A stretch of DNA of 64,000 nucleotides from NCBI RefSeq assembly GCF_030264295.1, contig NZ_CP127173.1:3355501-3419500 (forward strand). The letters are read 5' to 3'. Every line of letters begins with the position of its first letter. Position 1 is the stretch's first letter. Of this stretch, positions 16,421 to 24,140 are shown one piece after another. This DNA comes from Amycolatopsis nalaikhensis. GTDB lineage: Bacteria > Actinomycetota > Actinomycetes > Mycobacteriales > Pseudonocardiaceae. Both the position numbers and the translations under genes were made by a program. The notes beneath the pieces were generated by a model. That model was not told the origin of the DNA and did no database searches. It worked only from the letters and a program-made list of their open reading frames with translations.

Positions 16421-17568
16421 CGACGGACTTCGTGGACCGGGTCCGCAACCGCCTGGCGGGCGACCGCCGCCAAGCCGACCCGGTCGCCGTGGCAACCGCG
16501 GTCCGCGCCGAAGCAGGCGGAGCCCTGGGCCACGACGCAGTCCTCGACGCGGCCCGGCAAGCCCGCGACGAGTTCGTCGGAGCAGGCCCGCTGGCCCCGC
16601 TGCTCGACGACCCGGCGACAACGGACGTCCTCGTCACCGGACCGAAGGAAGTCTGGACGGACGGCCCCGAAGGCCTCACCCGCACGGACGTCGAGTTCAC
16701 CGACGAGGAAGCCGTCCGCCGCCTGGCGCAGCGGCTCGCCCTCGCGGCTGGCCGACGCCTCGACGACGCCCAGCCCTATGTGGACGGCTGGCTCCCCGGA
16801 GCCGGACCCGTCGGCCGGATCCGCTTCCACGCCGTCCTCCCGCCGATCGCGGCGAGCGGCACGTGCCTGTCCCTCCGCGTCCTCCGCCCGGCGACGCACG
16901 ACCTCACGACGTTGCGCGAACTCGGCGCGTTCGACGCCACCGGCGCGAAGCTGCTGCAGTCGGTCGTCACGAAGCGCATGGCGTTCCTCGTCACCGGCGG
17001 CACGGGCGCGGGCAAGACGACGCTCCTGGCCGCACTGCTCGGCGCGGTCGACCCGGCGGAGCGGATCGTCTGCGTCGAGGACGCCGGCGAGCTGCGCCCG
17101 GAGCACCCGCAGTTCGTCAGCCTGGTGGCCCGTCCGCCCAATGTGGAGGGTGCGGGCGCGGTCGGCCTGCCGGAGCTGGTGCGCCAGGCGCTGCGCATGC
17201 GTCCCGACCGCCTGGTGGTCGGCGAGGTCCGCGGCGCCGAGGTGGGAGCGCTGCTCACGGCGTTGAACACGGGCCACGACGGCGGAGCGTGCACGGTCCA
17301 CGCCAACTCCCCGGCCGAGGTGCCCGCCCGCATCGAAGCGTTGGCCGCACTCGGCGGCTTGACCCGCGAAGCCGTGCACAGCCAGCTCGTCGCCGCGATC
17401 CGCGTAGTCCTCCACATGCGGCGAGAACGCGACGGCCAGCGTCGTCTCGCCGAAGTCGGTGTCCTCCGCGCGGAACACGGCCGGGCCAGGGTAGTGCCGG
17501 TGTGGCGAGCGGGCCGCTGGACGGTCGACCGCCACCTGTTCGCCACGACGGGAGCGATCGCATGCTGA
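16417..17568 (+). CDS. tadA: TadA/CpaF secretion ATPase
   Basis: 383-residue hexameric ATPase that powers Tad/Flp pilus assembly or related secretion at the inner face of the membrane. Walker A is GGTGAGKTT (about 192-200), the Asp box region is VCVEDAGELRP, Walker B region is RPDRLVVGEVRG (about 265-276) and the His box is HDGGACTVHANSP. An N-terminal domain of ~110 residues precedes the core as in CpaF. ATG overlaps the preceding ORF. Neighbouring tadB/tadC-like membrane genes and Flp/TadE-like pilin genes complete the cluster, as in M. tuberculosis Rv3659c-Rv3654c. Confidence 0.95.
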   Translation: MTTDFVDRVRNRLAGDRRQADPVAVATAVRAEAGGALGHDAVLDAARQARDEFVGAGPLAPLLDDPATTDVLVTGPKEVWTDGPEGLTRTDVEFTDEEAVRRLAQRLALAAGRRLDDAQPYVDGWLPGAGPVGRIRFHAVLPPIAASGTCLSLRVLRPATHDLTTLRELGAFDATGAKLLQSVVTKRMAFLVTGGTGAGKTTLLAALLGAVDPAERIVCVEDAGELRPEHPQFVSLVARPPNVEGAGAVGLPELVRQALRMRPDRLVVGEVRGAEVGALLTALNTGHDGGACTVHANSPAEVPARIEALAALGGLTREAVHSQLVAAIRVVLHMRRERDGQRRLAEVGVLRAEHGRARVVPVWRAGRWTVDRHLFATTGAIAC

Positions 17569-17581
17569 CCCGGAGCCGAAG

Positions 17582-18342
17582 ATGATCACGGCGTGGGTCC
17601 CGCTGTGCGTCGGCGCGGCCTTGGCGTGCTGGCCGGACGGGCCGGACCGCCTCCAGGCCGCGGTCGAGCCAGCCACGACGTTCCGGCTTCCCGACGTGTG
17701 GAGCAGGGTCCGCTGGCTGCTCCCCGCCGGACTGGCGGCCGTGCTCGCGGGGCCGGGCGGCGCGATCGCTGCCGGAGTCCTCACGCTGGCTTGGCACCAG
17801 GAGTGGCGAGCCCACCGCCGCGCCACCGGCGACCTCACCAAGACCACCCACACGGCGACGGCCCTCCGGACGATGGTGGCCGAGCTTCCGCTCGGGCGCC
17901 CACCCGGTGACGGCGGCGGAGGCGGCCGCGGCGGTGGTCCCGGCGATAGCCGACGACCTCCACGCGCTGGCGACGGCAGCCCGTCTAGACGGCGAGTTGC
18001 ACGCCCCAGCCCTCCCAGAAGCTCGCGGAAGCCTGGACGTTGGCCAGGCGCTACGGCTTGCCGATGGCCGACGTCCTCGACGCGGCCCGCCGCGACGCCG
18101 AAGCAGGCCTGACGTTCGCCCGCCGGATGCGCGCGAAACTGGCCGGCCCCCGAGCCAGCGCGGCGGTGCTGACCGCATTACCGGTGCTCTGCGTGCTGAT
18201 CGGCCAAGCGATGGGCGCGGACCCCCTTGCCGTACTGACAAAGAGCACGCCGGGCCAGTTGCTGCTGATCACGGGGAGCGCCCTGCTCTGGGCCGGAACG
18301 GCGTGGTGCCGAGGCCTGATGGGGAAGGTCCGGGTCCGATGA
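17582..18342 (+). pseudogene. tadB: TadB-like type II/IV secretion membrane protein, two frameshifts
   Basis: The coding signal passes through three frames. Frame 2 from ATG 17582 to about 17887 encodes two hydrophobic segments ending MVAEL; frame 3 from about 17888 to 18012 encodes RSGAHPVTAAEAAAAVVPAI and onward; frame 1 from about 18013 to 18342 encodes EAWTLARRYGLPMADVLDAA and two more membrane segments. Joined, they make one continuous T2SSF protein of about 252 residues. Each shift is explained by a single extra base: in GAGCTTCCG (17882-17890) and in the CCC of CTCCCAG (18011-18017). The tadC start still overlaps the stop (ATGA). Sequencing error and true inactivation cannot be told apart here. 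Confidence 0.8.
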
Positions 18343-19064
18343 CCGCGACAGCTCTCCTGCTCCTTGCGGCCGCTCTGGCGATTTGGCCCGGCGACGCGAC
18401 GGCGGCACGGCGCTTCGCCTTCTTGGCGGACACGCCGAAGCCCACCCCGGCGCGTCGATGGTCCGGCGCGGTGCCCTACATCGCGGCGATCCTCGGCGGC
18501 GCCTCGACGGCCGTGCTGATCGGCGGCCTGGCCGGAGTGGCGTCGGGTGCGATCGTGACGGCGGCAGCGTGGTGGGCGATCCGCCGCAGCCGCCGCCCCC
18601 GCGTCCCGAAGGTGGCCATCGTGGCAAGGCTGCGGCTCGCGGGAACGCTCGACCTCCTCGCGGCCTGCCTCCGCGCAGGCCTCCCCGTCCCGACGGCGCT
18701 CGACGCGGTAGCCACGACGGCCCCGGCCGAAGCAGACGAGGCGTTGCGCTCGACGGCAGGCCTGCTCGCACTGGGCGCCCGCCCGGGAGAGGCCTGGGCA
18801 CGGGTGGCGGCCGTCCCAGGCCTCGACGAGCTGGCCGCGACGGCGATCCGAACATCCCGGTCGGGAGCAGCCTTCGCCACGGCGGCGGGCGACCTGGCCG
18901 GACGGTTCCGCGACGAGCTGGCAGCCGAGACGGAGGAACGAGCCGAGCGGGCAGGCGTGTCCCTGGCGCTGCCGGTCGGGCTGTGTTTCCTGCCCGCGTT
19001 CTTCTCCTTGGGCGTGATGCCGGTCGTCCTCGGCCTGGCCGGACGCCTGGGCCCCCTGTTCTGA
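18339..19064 (+). CDS. tadC: TadC-like type II secretion system F domain protein
   Basis: 241-residue inner-membrane protein of the T2SSF family that forms the platform of the Tad apparatus with TadB. Hydrophobic segments lie at about residues 1-16, 45-85 and 205-235. The cytosolic F domain includes LDLLAACLRAGLPVPTALDA, with the A/C-G-L-P/P turn typical of the family, and a basic/acidic helix RDELAAETEERAERAGV before the last membrane segment. ATG start overlaps the tadB stop. The RBS of the downstream pilin (AAGGAG) follows its stop after 11 bases. Confidence 0.85.
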   Translation: MTATALLLLAAALAIWPGDATAARRFAFLADTPKPTPARRWSGAVPYIAAILGGASTAVLIGGLAGVASGAIVTAAAWWAIRRSRRPRVPKVAIVARLRLAGTLDLLAACLRAGLPVPTALDAVATTAPAEADEALRSTAGLLALGARPGEAWARVAAVPGLDELAATAIRTSRSGAAFATAAGDLAGRFRDELAAETEERAERAGVSLALPVGLCFLPAFFSLGVMPVVLGLAGRLGPLF

Positions 19065-19086
19065 CACCTATATCGAAGGAGATCCC

Positions 19087-19266
19087 ATGCACACGTTCCC
19101 CGAGCGACCGACGTCCGACGACGAGGGCTCGACGACGGTCGAGTACGCGATCGTCACGGTCGCCGTCGCGGCATTCGCCGCGGTCCTCTACACGCTGCTG
19201 ACGGGGGACTCGGTCGTCTCGTGGCTGACGAACCTGGTCATGAAGGCCTTGACGGTGCCGTCATGA
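19087..19266 (+). CDS. Flp-type pilin (DUF4244-like)
   Basis: 59-residue protein with ribosome site AAGGAG seven bases before the ATG. A short hydrophilic leader (HTFPERPTSDDEG) is followed by STTVEYAIVTVAVAAFAAVL, a prepilin-like hydrophobic helix with Glu at position +5 after the G/S junction, as in Flp pilins processed by prepilin peptidase. The short C-terminal tail lacks obvious features. It overlaps the next gene by ATGA. Such proteins are the probable structural subunit of the actinobacterial Tad system. Confidence 0.85.
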   Translation: MHTFPERPTSDDEGSTTVEYAIVTVAVAAFAAVLYTLLTGDSVVSWLTNLVMKALTVPS

Positions 19267-19619
19267 GCCGAAGAGACGGGGGTTCGGTGACGGTCGAGGC
19301 AGCACTCGGCCTGGCCGGACTGACGTTGGTGACGGCCCTGCTCTTGGCGGGCCTCACGGTCCTGACGAGCCAGCTCCGCTGCACGGACGCAGCCCGCGAA
19401 GCGGCCCGCCTGTTGGCAAGAGGCCAGCCGAACGAGGCCGCAGCGGCGGTGCACGCGATAGCCCCGAAGGGCGCGAACCTGGAGGTCCAGCAGACGGGCG
19501 ACGAGATAAGGGCGAGGGTGACGGCCACCCCGACTGGCTTTCTGCCGTCGATCCACCTGGACGCCACGGCCTACGCAGTAGCTGAGCCGGGATCGGAGGC
19601 GCGGGATGCGCCAGGTTGA
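19263..19619 (+). CDS. TadE-like pseudopilin
   Basis: 118-residue protein starting MSRRDGGSVTVEAALGLAGL: a positively charged N-terminus, a G-S junction with Glu shortly after and a ~22-residue hydrophobic helix (about 8-34), the TadE/TadF pattern. The remaining domain would be outside the membrane (TDAAREAARLLARGQ and so on), and includes the AREAAR stretch common to TadE proteins. Start set at 19263 by overlap with the pilin stop. It overlaps the following gene by 14 bases in another frame. Confidence 0.82.
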   Translation: MSRRDGGSVTVEAALGLAGLTLVTALLLAGLTVLTSQLRCTDAAREAARLLARGQPNEAAAAVHAIAPKGANLEVQQTGDEIRARVTATPTGFLPSIHLDATAYAVAEPGSEARDAPG

Positions 19620-19971
19620 CCCGAGAGGGGACAGCGGAGCGGCGACGATCTGGACGGCAATGGCAACGGCGGCGTTGATGGGAGTAGCAGCCCTGGCGTG
19701 CTGGCTGGCAGCGACGGTGACAGCCCGCCACCGAGCAGAAGCGGCAGCGGACTTGAGCGCCCTGGCGGCGGCTTCCCACGCGGCGGAAGGCCCGGCGCAG
19801 GCGTGCGACCGGGCACGCTGGATAGCCGACGAGATGCGAGTGCGGCTCCTGACGTGCCGCTGGCAGCACCTCGACGCCTTGGTGGAGGTCCAGGCACCGG
19901 ACGTGGGCTTCGCCAACATCCCAGGCCCGGCCGCCCGCGCCCGCGCGGGCCCAGCCACCCCAGAGGGGTAG
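19606..19971 (+). CDS. Rv3654c/TadG-like Flp-associated membrane protein
   Basis: 121-residue protein with a single N-terminal membrane helix (about residues 11-39) after the charged start MRQVDPRGDSGAATIW, followed by RHRAEAAADLSALAAASHA, the AADLAALAAA pattern of TadG-type and helicase-adjacent TadE-like proteins in actinobacteria. Two cysteines (in QACDRARW and LTCRWQ) may form a disulfide outside the cell. It is the last gene of the tad operon and starts within the previous gene. Confidence 0.78.
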   Translation: MRQVDPRGDSGAATIWTAMATAALMGVAALACWLAATVTARHRAEAAADLSALAAASHAAEGPAQACDRARWIADEMRVRLLTCRWQHLDALVEVQAPDVGFANIPGPAARARAGPATPEG

Positions 19972-20689
19972 CGAGACGCGACGGCCCACGGCGCCAGCGT
20001 GCCCACAACTTCGGTACGGAACCCGGTGGCGGCGGCTCACTGCAGGCCGCCCAGCGCCCCAGCGCTCCGGCGCCCCGGTGGCCGGGCGCTCCGGCGGGCT
20101 CGGCGCTCCGGCCGCCCGGCGCGTTGCCCAGCGCGCCAGCCCCGGCGCCCCGCCGCCTGGTGCCTCGGCGACCCGCCACCCCGGTCGCCGGTGCCCGCGA
20201 GGCCCGGCCCACTGGTCTCAACCACCGCCAACCAGCCGGACCCGCGTGACCCGCTCACCGGCGCCCGCCCAGCGGCCACGCGCCCGACGCCGACCGGTCG
20301 GTATGCCGCGATGACCGGCTGATCCGCCGGACCCGGCGACGAGCGGCCGATGACCACGGGCAGCGGTCGCTGATGCACGCCGAGCGGTCGAATCCCCTGC
20401 TCACCCGGGCCGAACGTCGTCTTCCGGCCCTCGGTGAACGCCGTCCGCGGCACCGGTGTCCTGGGATTTCGGCGCGACGAACGGTCCGTGTGCGGTCGCC
20501 GTTCGCCGTTGATCCGCGCCCGGGGGATCAGTCGGGCCGTACCTACTACCCGGCGTTCATCGCCCCGTAACCACCGGTTGTCGCGTGGGGGTTCCGGGCA
20601 ATGTGCAACTTGCCGTTAAGTGAGATGTGCGACACCACGCAGGGTCCAGCGGGTCGCGGAGAACCGGAACCTCTAAGGCAGGAAAGACA
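19972..20689. other. GC-extreme non-coding stretch with short repeats
   Basis: About 720 bases between the tad operon and the prim-pol-like gene. The first ~300 bases are almost pure G/C with three copies of GCGCTCCGGC (20062, 20086, 20103) and many CCGGCG/CGCCGG dyads; composition opens every frame but no start, RBS or family is visible. The last ~150 bases are more balanced and must contain the promoter of the following gene. Confidence 0.5.
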
Positions 20690-21301
20690 ATGTTGGACGC
20701 GAATTGGCCGGACAGCTGGCGCGGCGCCTTCCGCATCGAACTGCGGGCGGAGGCGATCGGACTCGCCTGGCGTGGCTGGCCGGTGCTCCCGGGCGTCAAC
20801 CCCGCTCCGCTCACCGAGGGCGACGATCTCACCTGGCGCCGTCCGATCCCGGCCAGTGACCACTGGCGCGAGCAGATCGGCACCCACGCCCACGAGGTCG
20901 CCACCTGGTTCTCCGACCGCACCCACAGCCTGCTCGTCGCCACCGGCACCGTCCTCGACGCCATCGAGGTCGACGACCAGCTCGGCAAGCGCGCCTGCCG
21001 CCTGCTGCGCACCCTCGGCCACCCCGCCCCGATCATCGCGCTGCCGAACGGCCGCTGGCTCTTCCTCACCACCGTCGCCGAGCGCGTGCCCGCCGAGCTG
21101 GCCGGCCAGGCCTCCATCCAGTGGCACGGCAAGGACAGCTACATCCCGCTGCCGCCGTCGCCGTTCCAGCACGGTGTCGTCCACTGGCGCGTGAAGCCCG
21201 AGGTCTGCGGCTGGCAGCTGCCGGACGCCGCCGAGGTGCACGACGTCCTGGTCCGCGCGCTGGCCGGTGCCGAAGCCGCTCAGCTGGCCGAGGTCGCCTG
21301 A
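20690..21301 (+). CDS. prim-pol-like (bifunctional DNA primase/polymerase N-terminal) protein
   Basis: 203-residue protein. AEAIGLAWRGWPVLPGVNP (about residues 18-36) matches the opening helix and strand of archaeo-eukaryotic primase-polymerase proteins (A..LA.RGWPV.P), but the DxD catalytic pair normally found near residue 90 is not obvious (only AIEVDDQLG), so activity is uncertain. Stand-alone proteins of this type are common in actinobacterial chromosomes. ATG start with AGGAAA upstream. It lies alone between the tad operon and the convergent helicase gene. Confidence 0.6.
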   Translation: MLDANWPDSWRGAFRIELRAEAIGLAWRGWPVLPGVNPAPLTEGDDLTWRRPIPASDHWREQIGTHAHEVATWFSDRTHSLLVATGTVLDAIEVDDQLGKRACRLLRTLGHPAPIIALPNGRWLFLTTVAERVPAELAGQASIQWHGKDSYIPLPPSPFQHGVVHWRVKPEVCGWQLPDAAEVHDVLVRALAGAEAAQLAEVA

Positions 21302-21376
21302 TACCACCGCACCGGCCGGTCCCAGCCCGGCCGAGGCGGAGCACGACACAACTCCATCGACCACCACGTGGCCGTT

Positions 21377-23827
21377 CTAGCTCCCGTGTTGACGCAACGC
21401 CCCGAGCACGGTTTCCAGAACGGCCACCGCCCCCGCCTTGTCCAGCGGTTCGTTGCCGTTCCCGCACTTCGGCGACTGAACGCAGGACGGGCATCCCGTC
21501 GGGCACTCGCAGGAGACGATCGCCTCCCGCGTTGCGGCCAGCCACGGGACAATCGCGGCATAACCGCGTTCGGCGAATCCCGCACCCCCGGGATGGCCGT
21601 CATGCACGAACACCGTCGCCTCCCCGGTGTCTTCGTGCCACGCGGTACTCACCCCGCCGATGTCCCACCGGTCGCACGTAGCGAACAGCGGTAGCAGGCC
21701 GATCGCCGCGTGCTCGGCGGCATGCAGGGCACCGGGGACCCGTGCCGGAACCAATCCGGCACCCCCCGGTGTCCTGCCACCCTCGTGAGCGGGCCCCCGA
21801 CCGCTCGCCAGGGTCTCCTCCCCGGTCCCCACCGGCCCCGCAGATTCGGTCCCCACCCGATGGCCCCCGGTCCCCGCCTCGCCATCGGACGGCGCACGCT
21901 CGAGCAGCTCGCCCGAGATCGTGTACCAGACCGCGCGCGTGCGCAGGCTCTGTTCCGGCAGGTCGAGTGGCGTGTGGTCGAGCACCTCACCCGACGGCCG
22001 TCGTCGCAGGTAGCCGACCACCTGCGACGTCACCGCCACCTCGCCGAGGCAGACGCTCACCCCGCCGCACTCCTGCTTCTCGTGGGTGCCCAGCACCGAG
22101 ATGTCGACGATCTCGCGCGGCGTCGTCGTCCAGTCCGGGTTCTCCGCGTGCACCAGCGCCAGCCCGGTCTCCAAGTCCAGCTCGTCGACGACGTACGACG
22201 ACCCCTGGTGCAGGTACACCGCCCCCGGGTGCACGGCGAAGCAGGCCGAGCCCGGATCGACCGTCCCGAGCATCCGACCGGAGTCCGACTCGACCACCGC
22301 GATCTGCTCGCCGCCGGTGCCGCGGATCCCGACCTCGGCGTGCGGCCGGTCCCGCGATATCCAGTACCAGCCGCTCGACCGGCGCCGCAGCAGCTTCTGC
22401 TCCGCCAGCTCGGTCAGCACCTCCTGGGCCGCCGCGCCGCCGAACACTTCCAGCTCCGGGAGGGTCAGCGGCAGCTCGGCGACGGCGCACGCGAGCTGCG
22501 GCGCCAGCACGTACGGGTTCGCCGGGTCGAGCACCGCCGTCTCGACCGGCCGGTCGAGCAACGCCGCCGGGTGGTGCACCAGGTACGTGTCGAGCGGGTC
22601 GTCCCGCGCGACGAACACCACCAGCGCCGAGTCACCCGAACGCCCCGCCCGCCCGGCCTGCTGCCAGAACGACGCGAGCGTGCCCGGGTACCCGGCCAGC
22701 ACCACCGCGTCCAGGCCCGCGATGTCGACGCCCAGTTCCAAAGCGTTCGTCGTCGCGACACCCAGCAGGCGTCCCGACAACAACGCCGCCTCCAACGCGC
22801 GCCGCTCTTCCGGAAGATAACCAGACCTATACGCCGCAACGGTTTCCGTCAGCGCGGGGTCCACTTCGGACAAAATGCGACGCGCTCCCAGCGCGGCCAG
22901 CTCCGCACCCCGCCGCGACCGGATGAACGCCAGCGACCGCGCCCCTTCGACGACGAGGTCGGCGAGGATCCGCGACGTCTCCGCGCCGGCCGAACGCCGG
23001 ACCGGCGCGCCGTTCTCCCCGGTGAGTTCGTCGAGCAGCGGCGGCTCCCACAGCACGACCGTCCGGGCGCCGCGCGGCGACGCGTCCTCGGTCACGGCGA
23101 CGCATGGAACGCCGGTCAGCCGCGAAGCGAACGAAGCAGGCGAAGCCGTCGTCGCCGAGGCGAGCACGAAGACCGGCGAAGCGCCGTAATGCTCAGCCAC
23201 GCGCCGAAGCCGCCGAAGCAGCAACGCGACGTGCGAACCGAAGACGCCCCGGTAGCTGTGGCATTCGTCGACGACCACGCAGCTGAGCCGCCGGAAGAAC
23301 GCCGCCCACCGGCCGTGCTGCGAAAGGATCCCGCGGTGCAGCATGTCCGGGTTCGTGAACACCCAGTTGGCGTGCGCGCGGACCCAGTCGCGCTCCGCCA
23401 TCGGCGTGTCCCCGTCGAACGACGCCGCCCGCACGCCCGGGACGTCCAAAGAGGACACCGACCGCAGCTGGTCCGCGCCGAGCGCCTTGGTCGGCGAGAG
23501 GTACAGCGCGTTCGCCTTCTCGCCCGCGGCCAGCCGCGACAGCACCGGCAGCTGGTAGGCGAGCGACTTGCCCGAGGCCGTTCCGGTCGAAATCACGACG
23601 TGACGACCCTCGTACGCGTGCGTGGCCGCCTCTGCTTGGTGCGCCCATGGCGCCGAGACGCCGCAGTCACGCAGCGCAGCGACAACCGCCGGATCCACCC
23701 ACGGCGGCCACGGTGCGTGACGCGCGGCGCGGCCCGGCAGGTCCGCGACGTGCGTGACCGGGTTCTCGCGCGCCGGGATGCCGGCGGTCACCCGCCCCAG
23801 CAGCCGCCGCCCACGTGAGTCGTCCAC
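21377..23827 (-). CDS. DEAD/DEAH-box helicase with C-terminal DUF1998 zinc domain (MrfA/YprA-like)
   Basis: 816-residue superfamily 2 helicase. Motif I is STGTASGKSLAYQ (about 79-91), motif II is VVDECHSY (DECH), motif III SAT, and motif VI QQAGRAGRSG. The C-terminal DUF1998 region ends with four cysteines, CECPTGCPSCVQSPKCG, a metal site of the MrfA repair helicases, which act in mitomycin-type DNA damage in B. subtilis. A Gly/Thr/Glu-rich insertion (about residues 640-690) interrupts the C-terminal part and looks species-specific. Orthologue of Rv3649, in the same position relative to the tad and topA genes. GTG start. Confidence 0.9.
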   Translation of the reverse strand: MDDSRGRRLLGRVTAGIPARENPVTHVADLPGRAARHAPWPPWVDPAVVAALRDCGVSAPWAHQAEAATHAYEGRHVVISTGTASGKSLAYQLPVLSRLAAGEKANALYLSPTKALGADQLRSVSSLDVPGVRAASFDGDTPMAERDWVRAHANWVFTNPDMLHRGILSQHGRWAAFFRRLSCVVVDECHSYRGVFGSHVALLLRRLRRVAEHYGASPVFVLASATTASPASFASRLTGVPCVAVTEDASPRGARTVVLWEPPLLDELTGENGAPVRRSAGAETSRILADLVVEGARSLAFIRSRRGAELAALGARRILSEVDPALTETVAAYRSGYLPEERRALEAALLSGRLLGVATTNALELGVDIAGLDAVVLAGYPGTLASFWQQAGRAGRSGDSALVVFVARDDPLDTYLVHHPAALLDRPVETAVLDPANPYVLAPQLACAVAELPLTLPELEVFGGAAAQEVLTELAEQKLLRRRSSGWYWISRDRPHAEVGIRGTGGEQIAVVESDSGRMLGTVDPGSACFAVHPGAVYLHQGSSYVVDELDLETGLALVHAENPDWTTTPREIVDISVLGTHEKQECGGVSVCLGEVAVTSQVVGYLRRRPSGEVLDHTPLDLPEQSLRTRAVWYTISGELLERAPSDGEAGTGGHRVGTESAGPVGTGEETLASGRGPAHEGGRTPGGAGLVPARVPGALHAAEHAAIGLLPLFATCDRWDIGGVSTAWHEDTGEATVFVHDGHPGGAGFAERGYAAIVPWLAATREAIVSCECPTGCPSCVQSPKCGNGNEPLDKAGAVAVLETVLGALRQHGS

Positions 23828-24140
23828 CAGCCGAGCTTGGCACAGGGGTCCGACAGTTTCCGCATCCCCAACTGCGCCAACGGATCCCGGACAGAGTGAT
23901 CGATCAAGTGAGGAGGCTCACAAGGTAACGGAATGTGCCGTGACCGGGACGGCGTGAAGACGCTGGTTGCGATACCAATACACTCCCGCAATCCACACCC
24001 TCTGTGGTGAGCGTCATGTGAGACGTGCATTGCTGCCCGGCTAGCGTGTCGCTCGGTACAGGGTCCATGCCAGCGTCGGCCGTGTCGAACCCTCGGCTTG
24101 CCGTCGACGCTGGCGCACGGCGACGTCTCATGGAGGACGA
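23828..24140. other. divergent intergenic region, helicase / hppA
   Basis: 313 bases between divergent genes, so promoters for both. The cold-shock gene cspA found here in mycobacteria is absent. No strong hairpin or known RNA was recognised. GGAGG-like ribosome site for hppA is at 24131-24135. Confidence 0.5.

Noticed and set aside
23828..24140. Cold-shock gene cspA expected here by synteny with mycobacteria
   Set aside because: No frame on either strand encodes the KGFGFI cold-shock motif; the gene is absent from this gap.
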